Assembly: GCA_012064385.1 (NCBI GenBank)
Contig: QRDG01001367.1
Coordinates: 682,001 to 746,000 of the forward strand
DNA: 64,000 bases
Source of the DNA: Puccinellia tenuiflora
Taxonomy: Eukaryota; Streptophyta; Magnoliopsida; Poales; Poaceae
Direction of reading: 5' to 3'
Shown: positions 54,171 to 63,470 of the stretch, one piece after another
Layout: the number at the start of each line of letters is the position of its first letter
Position numbering within the stretch: the stretch's first letter is position 1
Translations under genes and position numbers: made by a program
Notes under the pieces: model-generated
What the model was told of the DNA's origin: nothing
The model's input: only the letters and a program-made list of their open reading frames with translations
The model's database searches: none

Positions 54171-54531
54171 CTTTTTTATCTGTTTTGCCGAGTGCTAACA
54201 CTCGGCACAAATTTTTGTCGGCAACGCGGGTGCGCCTCTCGGCAAAGTGTTTGCCGAGTGTGCTAGAAAACCCTCGGCAAAGATCTGACGGCCGTTTGAC
54301 CCCGGACAGCCGTGATTCACTTTTGTGTGCCGAGTGTGCTAGAAAAACACTCAGCGAACACTTCGCCGGGTCTCCCGATAAAAGGCACTCGGCGAAGATT
54401 CTTCGCCGAGGTAAATTTTGCCGAGTCCCTTTCGCCGAGTGCTGCTCCCGGTGAATCCTTTGCCGAGTTTGATTTCACCCTTCACCGAGTATTTTGCCCA
54501 CCCGGCGAAGCCGTCGATTCCAGTAGTGACT

Positions 54532-55178
54532 AGCGGCTTTGCTAAGTACTCTTATCTTCTACACAACTTTAATTCGTCAAAAAATGATAAATCCGATTCG
54601 GCTTGCCTAAGTTTAACACAGTTGATCCATCAAAAGAAGCAGGCACCAAAAACGACATTGGATAACAAGTCAATACAGTATATGCCTAGGTGTTCAGGCG
54701 TGTACAGTAGACGATCTATAACCACACAAATTAGCTGAACACAGCAAGCAAGAAATTGGGGGCAACACATATTGCAATTGCAATATTGCATGGATCGGAA
54801 ACAAAACAGAACCTACGAAATCAACACATATGGGTCCATTACAAACTGATGATCAAACCTTACAAACAGACTGACATCACCGAAGAACTCAGAAAGCCAG
54901 AACAATGTACTGTCATCGGCCGGTGTGTGTGCTCTATGTCCTCATGACGAAACAACAAACAAACTTGATCTGAATATCTGATTAAGCCTGCATCCAGTGA
55001 CGAACATGGCAGCATATATCCGATCGAGACACTTACTGGAGCTGATCTATCTACCTACTAGCTTGCGTGCGAATGCGCTCAGACCTTGGAGATCGATCGG
55101 TGTAGAGCTTGGCGTTGCGGGATCGTCCATCCAGCATCCTCGACGCACGAGGAACCCGCACGCGCCTGATGGAGTCGA
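54532..55178. other. Downstream flank of paralog B, shared with unit 1
   Basis: No gene. Matches 33970-34643 (cttatcttctacaca, acagttgatccatcaaaag, attacaaactgatgatcaaa, tcggccggtgtgt). It would hold the 3' UTR of paralog B. Confidence 0.6.
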
Positions 55179-55976
55179 TCATGGAGGAGGAGGAGCTTGG
55201 CCGGTGGCGTTGATGACGATCTGCTCCAACTCCACCAACCTGTCGCGCATCGCGCCTAGCACCATCCGCGCCGCGTCGACTTGGCTGATGGTCTGCTGCA
55301 GCATCAGCTCCGCTGCCGCCATGCGCTCCCGGGGTGGTAGACGCTCCGGCCACTCGCCCTGGCAGAGGCCGAGGGCGACGTCAGCCGCAAGGCTCGACTC
55401 GACTGCGTCGTTCAGCCACGCCATCGCCTCCGTCGCCCGGACACGGGCCTGCTCGTGGGTGGTGGACCAGAGCTGCCGCGTGCCATCGCCTGGGGGGACA
55501 CCGAGAGTATCGGCGTAGGCGGTGAAGAGGTTGAAGGCGTTGACGTGGGGGACATGGATGAGGTACCCGAGCTCGCGACGTGCCGATTGGAGTGGTCCAC
55601 CCTCTGGTGCTGAGTAGGAGAAGGTGTCGTGGACGAGATCCCCGGCCACCGCGATGGCGCCCGCGAGCGGCCCAGACCCGTTGAACAGGGCGTCGACGAG
55701 CCTTGCGGCGGTCCCGAGGAGCGGCGAGTCGAGGCCGGGGGGCGCCAGCTCGAACACGTCGCCGTAGATGGTCTCCGCCGTGTCGCCGGGCTCCTGGAGC
55801 AGCGTCGCCGCCGCCTCCTTGAGCTTCGCGATGGCGGTCTCGCAGAGGGAGATGATGTCGTCCACCCCGGTGGCGACGTCGTGCCTCTGGCGCGCCTCCG
55901 CCGCCAGTGTCGCGAGCAGCGCTTCTGGATCCGGAACCGGAACCTCCGCCAGCAGCAGCGGCGCCGGCACCGCCAT
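55179..55976 (-). CDS. Unrecognised grass-type protein, paralog B (265 aa)
   Basis: Starts MAVPAPLLLAEVPVPDPEAL at the ATG of 55976, the position matching paralog A. An upstream in-frame extension to 56072 has no ATG and covers the leader. It ends with the same ELEQIVINATGQAPPPP as A. It contains about 27 residues (from DTAETIYGDVFELAPPG to AARL) that A lacks. Shared blocks: ATGVDD-ISLCETAIAKL, GPLAGAI-VAGDLV, LGYLIHV, SLAADVALGLCQGEW, LPPRERM-AAE. Predicted soluble and helical, with a C-terminal coiled-coil-like helix. No known domain or localisation signal recognised. With A and the broken C (59012-61097) it forms a local family. Confidence 0.83.
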   Translation of the reverse strand: MAVPAPLLLAEVPVPDPEALLATLAAEARQRHDVATGVDDIISLCETAIAKLKEAAATLLQEPGDTAETIYGDVFELAPPGLDSPLLGTAARLVDALFNGSGPLAGAIAVAGDLVHDTFSYSAPEGGPLQSARRELGYLIHVPHVNAFNLFTAYADTLGVPPGDGTRQLWSTTHEQARVRATEAMAWLNDAVESSLAADVALGLCQGEWPERLPPRERMAAAELMLQQTISQVDAARMVLGAMRDRLVELEQIVINATGQAPPPP

Positions 55977-56073
55977 CTCTTTCTCCCTCTTTCTCTCTCT
56001 CGCAGGTCGCGGCGTGTCTTCTGTTGTGTCCAGGTGAGAGAATGTGGGATGGAGAGAGAAGAATGGGGGCAAA

Positions 56074-56079
56074 TTTATA
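56074..56079 (-). promoter_or_regulatory. TATA box of paralog B
   Basis: Minus strand TATAAATTTGCCCCCAT, about 100 bp before the ATG, as in paralog A. Confidence 0.75.
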
Positions 56080-56240
56080 AGCAGACCAGAAGTTGAGCGA
56101 TGGTTACTTTCAGTTTCTTGAGCGGGAAGTTGATGAAATTACTGCTAACGCGGCTCAATCAGCTTTTTTACATGGCGGGCCAGCCACTGTACATGTGGAG
56201 GTAGTTTCAGAAGACGGCGCAACTAATCTGTTATTACTGC

Positions 56241-56275
56241 TACGTAACTAATCTGTTATGGCGTGGGGTCCACAG
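56241..56275 (-). promoter_or_regulatory. Upstream motif shared with paralog C
   Basis: aactaatctgttatggcgtg followed by gggtccaca nearly matches 61338-61371 (aactaatctgttacggcagg, then ggccccaca). A weaker form lies upstream of A at 35503-35532. Confidence 0.5.
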
Positions 56276-56628
56276 CTAGTTGCTTGTCTCTGTGTGCTGT
56301 GTGCCTGTGGGGTGGAGTGGGAATCTGTAAAATTCGGATGTGCATTTAGGCGAGAAAGATTTTACAGCTCAGCATCCGCTTACGGTTTGTAGTTTGCTTG
56401 CGTGCGAAGAAGCAGAAATAACCGCCGGAGCACAGGCACAACACAGTAGAGCTTGGAAGGATTACCGCCTGATGTACTCTGATTCATCTAATTCTGCATG
56501 CTGCCTATATTCTCTCAGTGCATACATACTATACAGACTTGAACAAATTACAACTGAAGAACTAATGAGCTGATAAATTTCGTCTTGCACAAATTAAGCT
56601 TGCCGAAGTGCTAGCTCAAGCACGCACT

Positions 56629-56641
56629 GATTAAACAACGG
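56629..56641. repeat. 13 bp target site duplication, left
   Basis: GATTAAACAACGG, identical at 57850-57862. The empty site is visible in unit 1 near 35924. Confidence 0.9.
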
Positions 56642-57849
56642 GGGACGCTTCGGGACCCTAGCTGCTCCCGCGAGCGACCGGGAGTCCCCCACGCCGCCGC
56701 CTTCTTGAGGCCCTCTCCACCTCCTCCCCCTCCTCGCTGCTGTCGGAGAGTGTCGCCAGGAGAAGCCCGGGCATCGGCGGCGTAGGATATGGCGCGGGCC
56801 AGCGAGCTCGCCGAGGGCGCCGTGCTGGATGACGGGGCGCGGCGGCGTGGCAGTCTTCGATGGCGACGTGGTGGCCTCGCGTGTGTGCCTGTGGCGGCGT
56901 CCACGGCACGGGTGTGCTTGTCTGGCGGCGGCGGCGGTGGCTGTCCTCTTGGCAGTGGTGGCGGCGTCACGCAGCGTAGCGAGCTCAGCCTAGTGGCCAG
57001 CTGGCGGAGATTCATGGCGGCGGGGTCACGGCGGGGGTGGCGCGGGATGGGGACGGCCAAGGTATTGCAAGTTGGTGGTAACCGCGACCAAGGCACTGCG
57101 GCGCCGCGGCGGCGGGGCCTATCGGGCCTGATCTGGGCCTTCCTGGGCCTGACCGTGCCTGACCTGGGGTCTAACGGGCCCTGCTACGGTGGAGGGCGGT
57201 TGATCCCCCTCCTAATGGATGCGGTGTTGTTCAACTGCTATGTGGATCCGAGCCAGACAGGTTTGGATCGGTCACCTTACTCCCCCGTTCAATCCGTCGG
57301 TCTCACGGTGGTCTCAAGGTGCGGCATGGGGTTGAGCTCGTGGATGCCGGGACAGCGACCCTGGTGGTGGGAGCCATGATGCTCGTGGGGGGAGCTCATG
57401 GCTCGGGTGCCATGGCCGAGGCGGCGGTATGGTGGCTGGTGTTCGACGGTAGATGAGGTGGTACGGCCACATGGTTGAACCACATTTCGGAGGCGAGAAG
57501 TGTTTGCCGGGTTGAAGACCCTATCTGGTTCGTTAGATCGATAAATGCGGCGTCCCGGGCGTCGTCTCCTTCCTAAAGGCGTCGTCAAGGCTATTCTCCG
57601 TCCGCCGTGTTGCTCCAGGTGAAAACCTTGATCTTTGGATCGGGCGATTGAGGCACTATGGTGTCGCTCCCTTCATGAAGGCGCCGTCTTGGAGTCCATC
57701 GTTCGTCAAACGGGCTTTGTCTCCTTGTTGGGGTGTCGCAGTTGTTCTTTAGCACCTTTGTATCTTGCCTTGGGTGCGTGTGTTGTGGTGTTGAGTTGTA
57801 TGCTATTGATCTTTATTTATACAGCGGGACGAAAACCTATTTCGAGAGA
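56642..57849 (+). mobile_element. Non-autonomous LINE-related retroposon, 1.2 kb
   Basis: The 13 bp target duplication and the 3' end tttatttatacagcgggacg followed by aaaacctatttcg indicate target-primed reverse transcription; ataaagcggggcgaaagcct-type ends are usual for grass LINEs. The 5' half is GC-rich, like LINE leaders, and the ORFs there (e.g. 56789-57379) match no LINE protein. Probably an internally deleted LINE mobilised in trans. Confidence 0.75.
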
Positions 57850-57862
57850 GATTAAACAACGG
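57850..57862. repeat. 13 bp target site duplication, right
   Basis: Pairs with 56629-56641. Confidence 0.9.
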
Positions 57863-57910
57863 ATGACAATTGAGAGATTAACGGCCGCAAATTCGGACAA
57901 ACACAAGAAG

Positions 57911-58488
57911 TTTTTTTTTGATAAAGGAATTTTATTATTTAAAGAGTATTAAGCATTACACCCGGCCTCTGCATAACTAAGATGCATACAGTCCAAAACC
58001 GTCCCAAAAATCCAAAGCAGCAGAAAAAATAAAATGCGGGTTACATATCATCATGAGAAATTGTAAGGCTGCCTAAGGTAATGAAGTGCCGATTCGCAGG
58101 TTATGCGACCATCCATGGCGGGAGAATAACTCCCTGGTCGCCGCCTCCAAACGCGACGAAACCTCCAAGAACAGCTCCCAGTGCTCCACACGCTGCAGGA
58201 CCGACCATAATTGGAGTGTAGCTGTACATCGGTAGATAACATGCAGAATAGAAGAATTTTTGTCATTAAAAACCTTGTCATTTCTACACAGCCAAAGCGA
58301 CCATATAACGGCAATAGCTCCCACCATAATAATTAGTTTAAACCTATGATCCATCCCGTTTAGCCAGTTGCCGAAAATATTTACAACGCTACGCGGTGGA
58401 TTTAAGGTAGAACCTATTTGGACAGCTGACCATATAGACCTAGCGAACTCGCACTGGAAGAAAGGTGTTTAATGGACTCATCATGAGT
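57911..58488 (-). mobile_element. 5'-truncated LINE
   Basis: Poly-T at 57911 (poly-A on the minus strand), a 3' UTR with acccggcctctgcat, and the C-terminal end of ORF2. ACAAGAAG at 57903-57910 and 58489-58496 is the target duplication; unit 1 has the uninterrupted acacaagaagatgatata. Confidence 0.88.
58073..58450 (-). pseudogene. LINE ORF2 C-terminal fragment
   Basis: LNGMDHRFKLIIMVGAIAVI, WSLWLCRNDKVFNDKNSSIL, HVIYRCTATLQLW and LFSRHGWSHNLRIGTSLP are the standard C-terminal end of grass L1-type ORF2 downstream of RT (zf-RVT region). The ATG is not a real start; the sequence is open further upstream to about the truncation point. Confidence 0.88.
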
Positions 58489-58620
58489 ACAAGAAGATAT
58501 ATATAATGTCGTACACCACACACCACACGACAAAATAGGCCATGATTTTACGGGCTGCAAGAAACGATCAGATGCCGTTGAAACAACCGGCAAGCAAAGT
58601 ACCTAGCTGAATCTTGAAAG

Positions 58621-59011
58621 CAAAGAATACATCAGATATATCGGATTAAAGGACAGAGTTTAACATGCACATGCAACCAGCACATAAATACCACACGCAT
58701 ACAATCTTGTCCGATCAACTGAAAAACCAAGATCATGCCTAACCAACATTCAATTGGAGATTAAGGTCTTAATCGCAAGCGGCGGGGATGAACTCTGCAC
58801 GTACAACAACGAACTGGAGCATAAGCTGGGGAATGTGACGAAGAGAAGAAGACCATCTGCGCGCAAGGATGAACTCGGACAGAACCGAACACACATACGA
58901 CAGGACAGAAGAACAGGACCTCCTCGGAATTGATCGAAGTAGTGGGGATGGGATCGAGATGATGACCTGCGCGATGGAGGCTGCGCTTCCTAGGCTTCGT
59001 CTTCGTAGTAA
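58621..59011. other. 3' flank of the broken paralog C
   Basis: No coding signal with support. The homology with unit 1 ends near 58620. This should contain the 3' UTR of paralog C. Confidence 0.45.
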
Positions 59012-59255
59012 CTACTGGTTCCGCATGACGATCAAGAGCTCGTGTCCCAGGAGCTCGAGCGCGCGGTGCATCCGGCGCATCGCGGCCAGCGCTTGGTCCA
59101 TCAGGTCCATGGCGACGTGCAGGGTCTCGTCGGCCGACGACAGGTCCAGCGACGGATCCAGGCGCCAAACACCATCCGGGTGCCAGTACGTGAGGAGCCC
59201 GAGGAGGACCAAGTGGACATCGGCGGCGAGCACCTCGGCGTCGACGAGCCACCTC

Positions 59256-60565
59256 CAGGGGCGGAGCTACGTGTAGCTAGCGTAGTGCACGGGCACCAGG
59301 GTCGAAAAGCTTACCTAGTAGCGATTATAGATCGGTCCAACATGAGTAATATTTGACCCTTTTTTTTGTAAGGCAGGCTTTTCAATTAGCTTTGGAGGCG
59401 TGAAGGGCTGAAGGCCCATGATGGGAGGCAACGAGCCGAAAACAGATCGATCAACATCAACATATCGATTGGGGATCAGGTGATTAACGAAACGTCGCGG
59501 CTTCTCGCCGGTCTTCCAGGACGTGGCTGTTCCGGACCTTTCAGAAATCAGCGACGGTCGACGCAACGACGCTGTTCTCCGCCCTGCCGATCCCCCGATC
59601 CGCACATCGCCGAGGAGTCGACGGGATCAACAGCCACCCCGGCGCGGCGGCGCAGAATCAATAGTTCAATCTCATCCAAAAGACAAGGTACAGGACGCAA
59701 TGCCCTAATTTTTTTAAACTCTTGTATGTGATTGTTGAGAAGTGGGGAATTCAGCTTATTTAATCGGCCTTTACTGAATGCAGATACATGGATAGGTATC
59801 TTCTAAAAAGAAAAGCGTCATCGCAAAATCCAGATGATATCAATTGGGAAGAAGAGATCAAGTATGATCCAGGACAGAGGAAAAAAATAGATGAATACCA
59901 TCCTAATCTTAGGGACTTGGTAAGAAGAAAATACTTGATTAATGGACCTTGTCAACCCCGCACCTATGATTTTCCATGTACACTGATTGGGAATAAGGAT
60001 AGAAGGTTTGTTCCTGAATGGTTTGATGAGTTTGGTAGTTGGCTAGAGTACAGCGAGTCCAAAGACAAAGCATATTGCTTTTGTTGCTTCTTATTTAGAG
60101 ATCGCAACAGTAGAAAGGAAGCTGGGTACGAGGCGTTTGTTGTTAATGGTTGGAATGCATGGAACAGAAAAAGCGGGCTAAAAGATCATATTGGTGATGT
60201 TGGCAGTGTCCACAATCAAGCACTAAAAAATTGTGATGCTTTGTTGAGAAGGGATGAACACATTGATGTTGTTATACAGGTACAGAGTGAAGCTTCAAAG
60301 ATTGCTTATTTTACACGACTAAATTCTTCAGTTGACACGGCTAGATTGTTATTGAAACAAGGACTGCCGTTCCGAGGCCACGATGAGTCAAAAGATTCAC
60401 TCAATAGAGGTAACTTTCGGGAATTTCGTGATGTCCTAGCAGAGCATAATCCAGCTTATGGCAAGGCGTTGGGCCAAGATGCTACAGGCAATTCTGTCAT
60501 GGTGTGTGCTGAGGTCCAAAAAGATAAGAACTTAGCAAAGCTGCTAGTCACTACTACCACGGTGG
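59256..60565 (+). mobile_element. hAT-type (TTF transposase) insertion, 3' part replaced or deleted
   Basis: Left end CAGGGGCGGAGCTACG at 59256 is like the termini of plant hAT elements. The flanks GCCACCTC (59248-59255) and CCCACCTC (60566-60573) match at 7 of 8 bases. The right end does not show the expected inverted copy, and the transposase stops abruptly near 60525, so the 3' part has been lost and replaced by about 40 bp of other sequence. Confidence 0.75.
59788..60528 (+). pseudogene. hAT-type transposase with TTF zinc finger, N-terminal fragment
   Basis: From MDRYLLKRKASSQNPDDINW: GPCQPRTYDFP, then the TTF-type zinc finger (WLEYSESKDKAYCFCCFLFR), GYEAFVVNGWNAWNRKSGLK and H-x-x-x-x-HNQALKNC, followed by the start of the DUF4371 region (LLLKQGLPFRGHDES, NFREFRDVLAEHNP, AEVQKD). 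Beyond about 60528 the frame runs into unrelated sequence and then host gene C in antisense. The catalytic RNase H-like core and the hAT dimerisation domain are missing. A cag acceptor-like site at 59780 suggests an intron upstream. Confidence 0.85.
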
Positions 60566-61156
60566 CCCACCTCCTCGCCACCGTGGACTCGGCTGCGCCG
60601 ACGGCCATGCGGTCTCGCCACCTCTGCGACTGCGGGCTTTCATCTCGCAAGCCGAGGATCTCGGTACATGTGATCAGATGGGCGCGGGCTCCGACGAAGA
60701 AGTTGTCGAGGATCGTGACATGGAGATGGCACTGGGAGATCTGCAGGTATGCGGGTCGTGGGAGGACGCCGCTCAAGTGCCCGGCGATCCAGCGGGCGGC
60801 GTTGATGGACCCTGGGAGCGGGCCAGGAAACACGCCCTCCTTGTTAAGCGCCAGGATCCTCCCCGTGCCATTAATCGGGAGGTTGAGCGCCCGGGCGGCC
60901 TCGTGGAGTAGGTCGATGGTGGAGGCGAGCATCGCGCGGGAGTACTCGGTGCGTGCGATGAGGTAGCTCAAGCCGTTGGTGCCGGAGAGGATGAGCGTGG
61001 CCGTCCTTGCCAACTGCGCCCGTACCATCTGCCGCCGCATCTGCTCCGCTGCCGCCGCCGCTTCCCTAGCCGCGGCCGCCGCCGCCCTTGTCAACATGTT
61101 TGTGTGCGTTTGAGATGTTCCGGGTGAGGTGTACAAGAACTCAAGAAGGAGGGGGC

Positions 61157-61164
61157 TATTTATA
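61157..61164 (-). promoter_or_regulatory. TATA box of paralog C
   Basis: Minus strand TATAAATA about 60 bp upstream of the ATG at 61097. Confidence 0.65.
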
Positions 61165-61337
61165 AATTGCAGAAAAGGATGTGACGACGAAGAATTTTAC
61201 CGCAGCAAATACAAATGATTCACCATGTCCCTCATTCCCTGATAGCCTGGGTCCGAGCTTGGCGGCTCCGTTTTTTTTACTAGGAAGGGTAAATTGATGG
61301 AGACGAAGGGGTACTAATCCGTTACGGGTACTGTCGA

Positions 61338-61371
61338 AAAAACTAATCTGTTACGGCAGGGGCCCCACAAT
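61338..61371 (-). promoter_or_regulatory. Upstream motif shared with paralog B
   Basis: See 56241-56275; the two share nearly all of about 30 bases, although the coding regions have diverged widely. Confidence 0.5.
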
Positions 61372-61617
61372 TTTCATTGACCCTACGTGTCAGAAAACAT
61401 CATGGGCTCGTTCCTTCGAAGTCTTGCCGCGAAACAGAAAGTCAGAAAGCCTCGAGCGGGCATTCCCTTCAATTTTGTTTCGTGGTAGGCTATTCACAAA
61501 CTTTTTTTTCCCTGAATTCATAGTTAGAAGAAAACATATAATTTTTACTCTATTAGATCTTAAATGCATGCATAGCAATTTTGATTCTTAAATATAGAAT
61601 ATTCCATTATGTACTAA

Positions 61618-62065
61618 TCTATCTATCTATACTTCTTATAAAGCAAAACCCCACTAACATGCATTTATGATTTCTATCTCAACCTGCAACATATCCACAT
61701 CACCTACTATTTTAACCAATCAATTGTCCATGTAATCCACTAATATTTATTAATGATTATATATATTTACATGTAACATATCCATGTCATTTTACGCCAT
61801 ACAATTGTCCATGTCACCAATTTTTTTACACACCCATATATGTTTATTCATTCCTAATTTACACCATCAACCAAAGGTACTATGTTTGGGGTGGATTATC
61901 GTCAAATACACAACAATTTCAGGTTAATTAAATTTACCCTCTCAACTACAATTGAATCACTCATATTTTTTACAACAACATTGAATTCACATTTCATGTA
62001 TCTTAATTTACACTGTAAAGTTTTTCTATAAAATACCCGCTGCAACGCGCGGGGTATTGATCTAG
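61618..62065 (+). mobile_element. Small non-autonomous Helitron-like element
   Basis: The 5' end TCTATCTATC follows an A; the 3' end has a GC hairpin (acccgctgcaacgcgcgggg) eleven bases before CTAGT, with T following. The interior is AT-rich and non-coding. No RepHel sequence. Helitrons make no target duplication, so the ends rest on motif only. Confidence 0.6.
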
Positions 62066-62330
62066 TACTACATATTAGGACACACAAAAATTGCAATACT
62101 CACTTTAAACTCGTGCCGAAGAGATAACCAAGAAATAGGTAAAACTAGCACGGAAATGCCTTGAAATAAAAACAAATAAACAATGGAATATCTATTTTTA
62201 GAAGGACCGGTGGCTTGTCTTATCCGGAAGATAAGTTTCGAAGCTCAATCTTGATGGTGAGGAGTTACTTGATATTGGTAGGAGTCTCCAATTATGTTGT
62301 GGATATTGTTCCAACCTTATTTATAAAGTT
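62066..62330. other. Unassigned spacer
   Basis: No gene or clear repeat seen. Confidence 0.35.
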
Positions 62331-62725
62331 TTGTTGTCATGTTTAAGGGCACCACGTAGTGGATCTTGCCACTCCGCCTTAGTGTACACGAGGAGAATAA
62401 TGTAAGCCGTTGTGGCTATTGCCTATTGGTGATAACTGTGAGTCCACATCGCTCAAAGAGAGACTAGATTCACTTAGAAAATAAAATTCTGGATAAATCA
62501 TCGCGCCATTGTGTGGTTATTTCCTAACCGCTTTATTTACTTTGTATATAGCTTTGTTTGCATGTTTATCTCATATACTAGATTGTACCTAGTCGTCATA
62601 TATAGGTTGCTCGTCTAGTTGCATAACCTAGCAAACATATATTCATGTTTATCACTAAACTGTAAGAAAAAAAATTACAGTCACCTATTCAACCCCTCTA
62701 GTCGACATCTTAATTGATCCTTTCA
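62331..62725 (+). repeat. Degenerate Copia/Sirevirus-like LTR 3' end
   Basis: acagtcacctattcaacccc, then tctagtcgacatctt, ending cctttca at 62725, corresponds in reverse to the LTR start of the Copia element at 18974. A mutated primer site (atttgtatcacggc) follows. The left limit is approximate. Confidence 0.55.
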
Positions 62726-63010
62726 ATTTGTATCACGGCTTCGTGCTTTTATTAAGAGATTTATTGTCTAAATAGGAAGATGGCCGCAGTTCCATCATGA
62801 TGGATGCTTTAAAAGAGCTCATGGACTCTTTTCGAACATCCATCGTGGATGAGATTGCTAAAAGTGTGAAAAAGAAATTACTAGTTCATGCCCCTTATCC
62901 TCTACTGCCAATCACGTTGTGGAAGAGAAGGATGAGTATGAATGTATGATGACACCTAAAAGTTTAAAACCAATAATGGTTTAAACCCATATGGGAGTGT
63001 TCGACCACCA
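62726..63010 (+). pseudogene. Decayed start of a Copia internal region
   Basis: Sequence after the mutated PBS has short open pieces (MMDALKELMDSFRTSIVDEI) that look like a Gag N-terminus, with no conserved domain left. Low certainty. Confidence 0.35.
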
Positions 63011-63026
63011 TCCTAATTTCAAAAAT

Positions 63027-63150
63027 AAATGTGAGCAAGACTAATATTTGTATTTTTCTTGTTCAATGCTTCTGCCAACTAACTAGAGAAATACTAACCG
63101 GACGATAGTACCAGAAATATGTGCACTTTTTAGTCATGTAAAGTGCCTTT
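63027..63150 (+). repeat. Dispersed repeat, copy 2 (partner at 22209-22335)
   Basis: See copy 1. Confidence 0.65.
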
Positions 63151-63470
63151 GAAATAAACTTATTAAGTGGCTTTCAAAATATAAACTTCATAGCTAATTT
63201 ATCTCCAGAAAAATCAGTGATGATACTTGCACATACAAGAGAATATACAACAACCAATAAAGCGATAGTGCCTAACAGCATCGGATCGTGTGATTGCCAT
63301 GCGGCGCACAACATTGGATCCTAGTATCCTACATGCCTACTCATCTCTATTGTGCTTGAGAAAACCCCGTTAGTTACCATGTTGTACTTGGTGTTTCTTA
63401 AAAAAAATCTTTTTGGATTCTTTCTTTTTTCCTTTCTCGTTGTTCTCACAAATTTTGGCTCACGTATTTA
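63151..63470. other. Unassigned sequence
   Basis: AT-rich, no feature recognised. Confidence 0.35.

Larger units (their letters stand above)
51348..54528. mobile_element. Non-autonomous CACTA transposon, 3181 bp
   Basis: Termini CACTACTGGAA and TTCCAGTAGTG are perfect inverted repeats flanked by ACT (51345-51347 and 54529-54531), the 3 bp duplication of the CACTA superfamily. Subterminal copies of ttcgccgagtg / cactcggcaaag crowd both ends (51370-51660 and 54184-54510). No TNP2 or TNPD coding. The interior has three 660 bp tandem units and a GC-rich gene-like segment. The unit 1 homolog (near 33960) lacks it. Confidence 0.95.
51105..58620. repeat. Segmental duplication, unit 2
   Basis: Aligned with 33670-37320 but expanded by a CACTA element, a LINE-related retroposon and a LINE. 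After these are removed the two units are colinear from gcttcaatct to atgtcgtacaccaca and the following about 100 bp. Confidence 0.85.
59012..61097 (-). pseudogene. Paralog C of the local gene family, split by a hAT-type insertion
   Basis: The N-terminal part runs from the ATG at 61097 (MLTRAAAAAAREAAAAAEQM) to ESTVARRW at about 60566; the C-terminal part runs from WLVDAEVLAADVHLVLLG (59255) to LLIVMRNQ and a stop at 59012-59014. Removing the insert with one copy of the 8 bp duplication leaves one frame with no gap, giving a length of about 256 residues. The joint region aligns with A and B (DAVESSLAADVALGLC in B), and PGPLPGSINAARWIAGHLSG matches GPLAGAI-VAGDLV. It is much more diverged than A from B. 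An unusual alanine-rich N-terminus is present. No known domain. Confidence 0.8.

Noticed and set aside
55977..56072. N-terminal extension of paralog B (MPPFFSL...)
   Set aside because: The start is not ATG, the stretch contains the leader next to the TATA box, and paralog A starts at the ATG matching 55976.
56789..57379. 196-codon ORF in the retroposon
   Set aside because: GC-rich composition with long ORFs on both strands; glycine/arginine-rich translation with no family resemblance. Treated as part of the LINE-related body.
60456..60565. C-terminal end of the 226-codon minus ORF (beyond ESTVARRW)
   Set aside because: This part is antisense hAT and filler sequence, not gene C; the true continuation lies at 59255 and below.
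60540..60565. hAT right terminal inverted repeat
   Set aside because: Expected an inverted copy of CAGGGGCGGAGC next to CCCACCTC; sequence there is unrelated, so the end is considered lost.
60529..60966. C-terminal extension of the 392-codon transposase ORF
   Set aside because: Beyond about 60528 it reads antisense through paralog C, so the apparent fusion is a by-product of the insertion.
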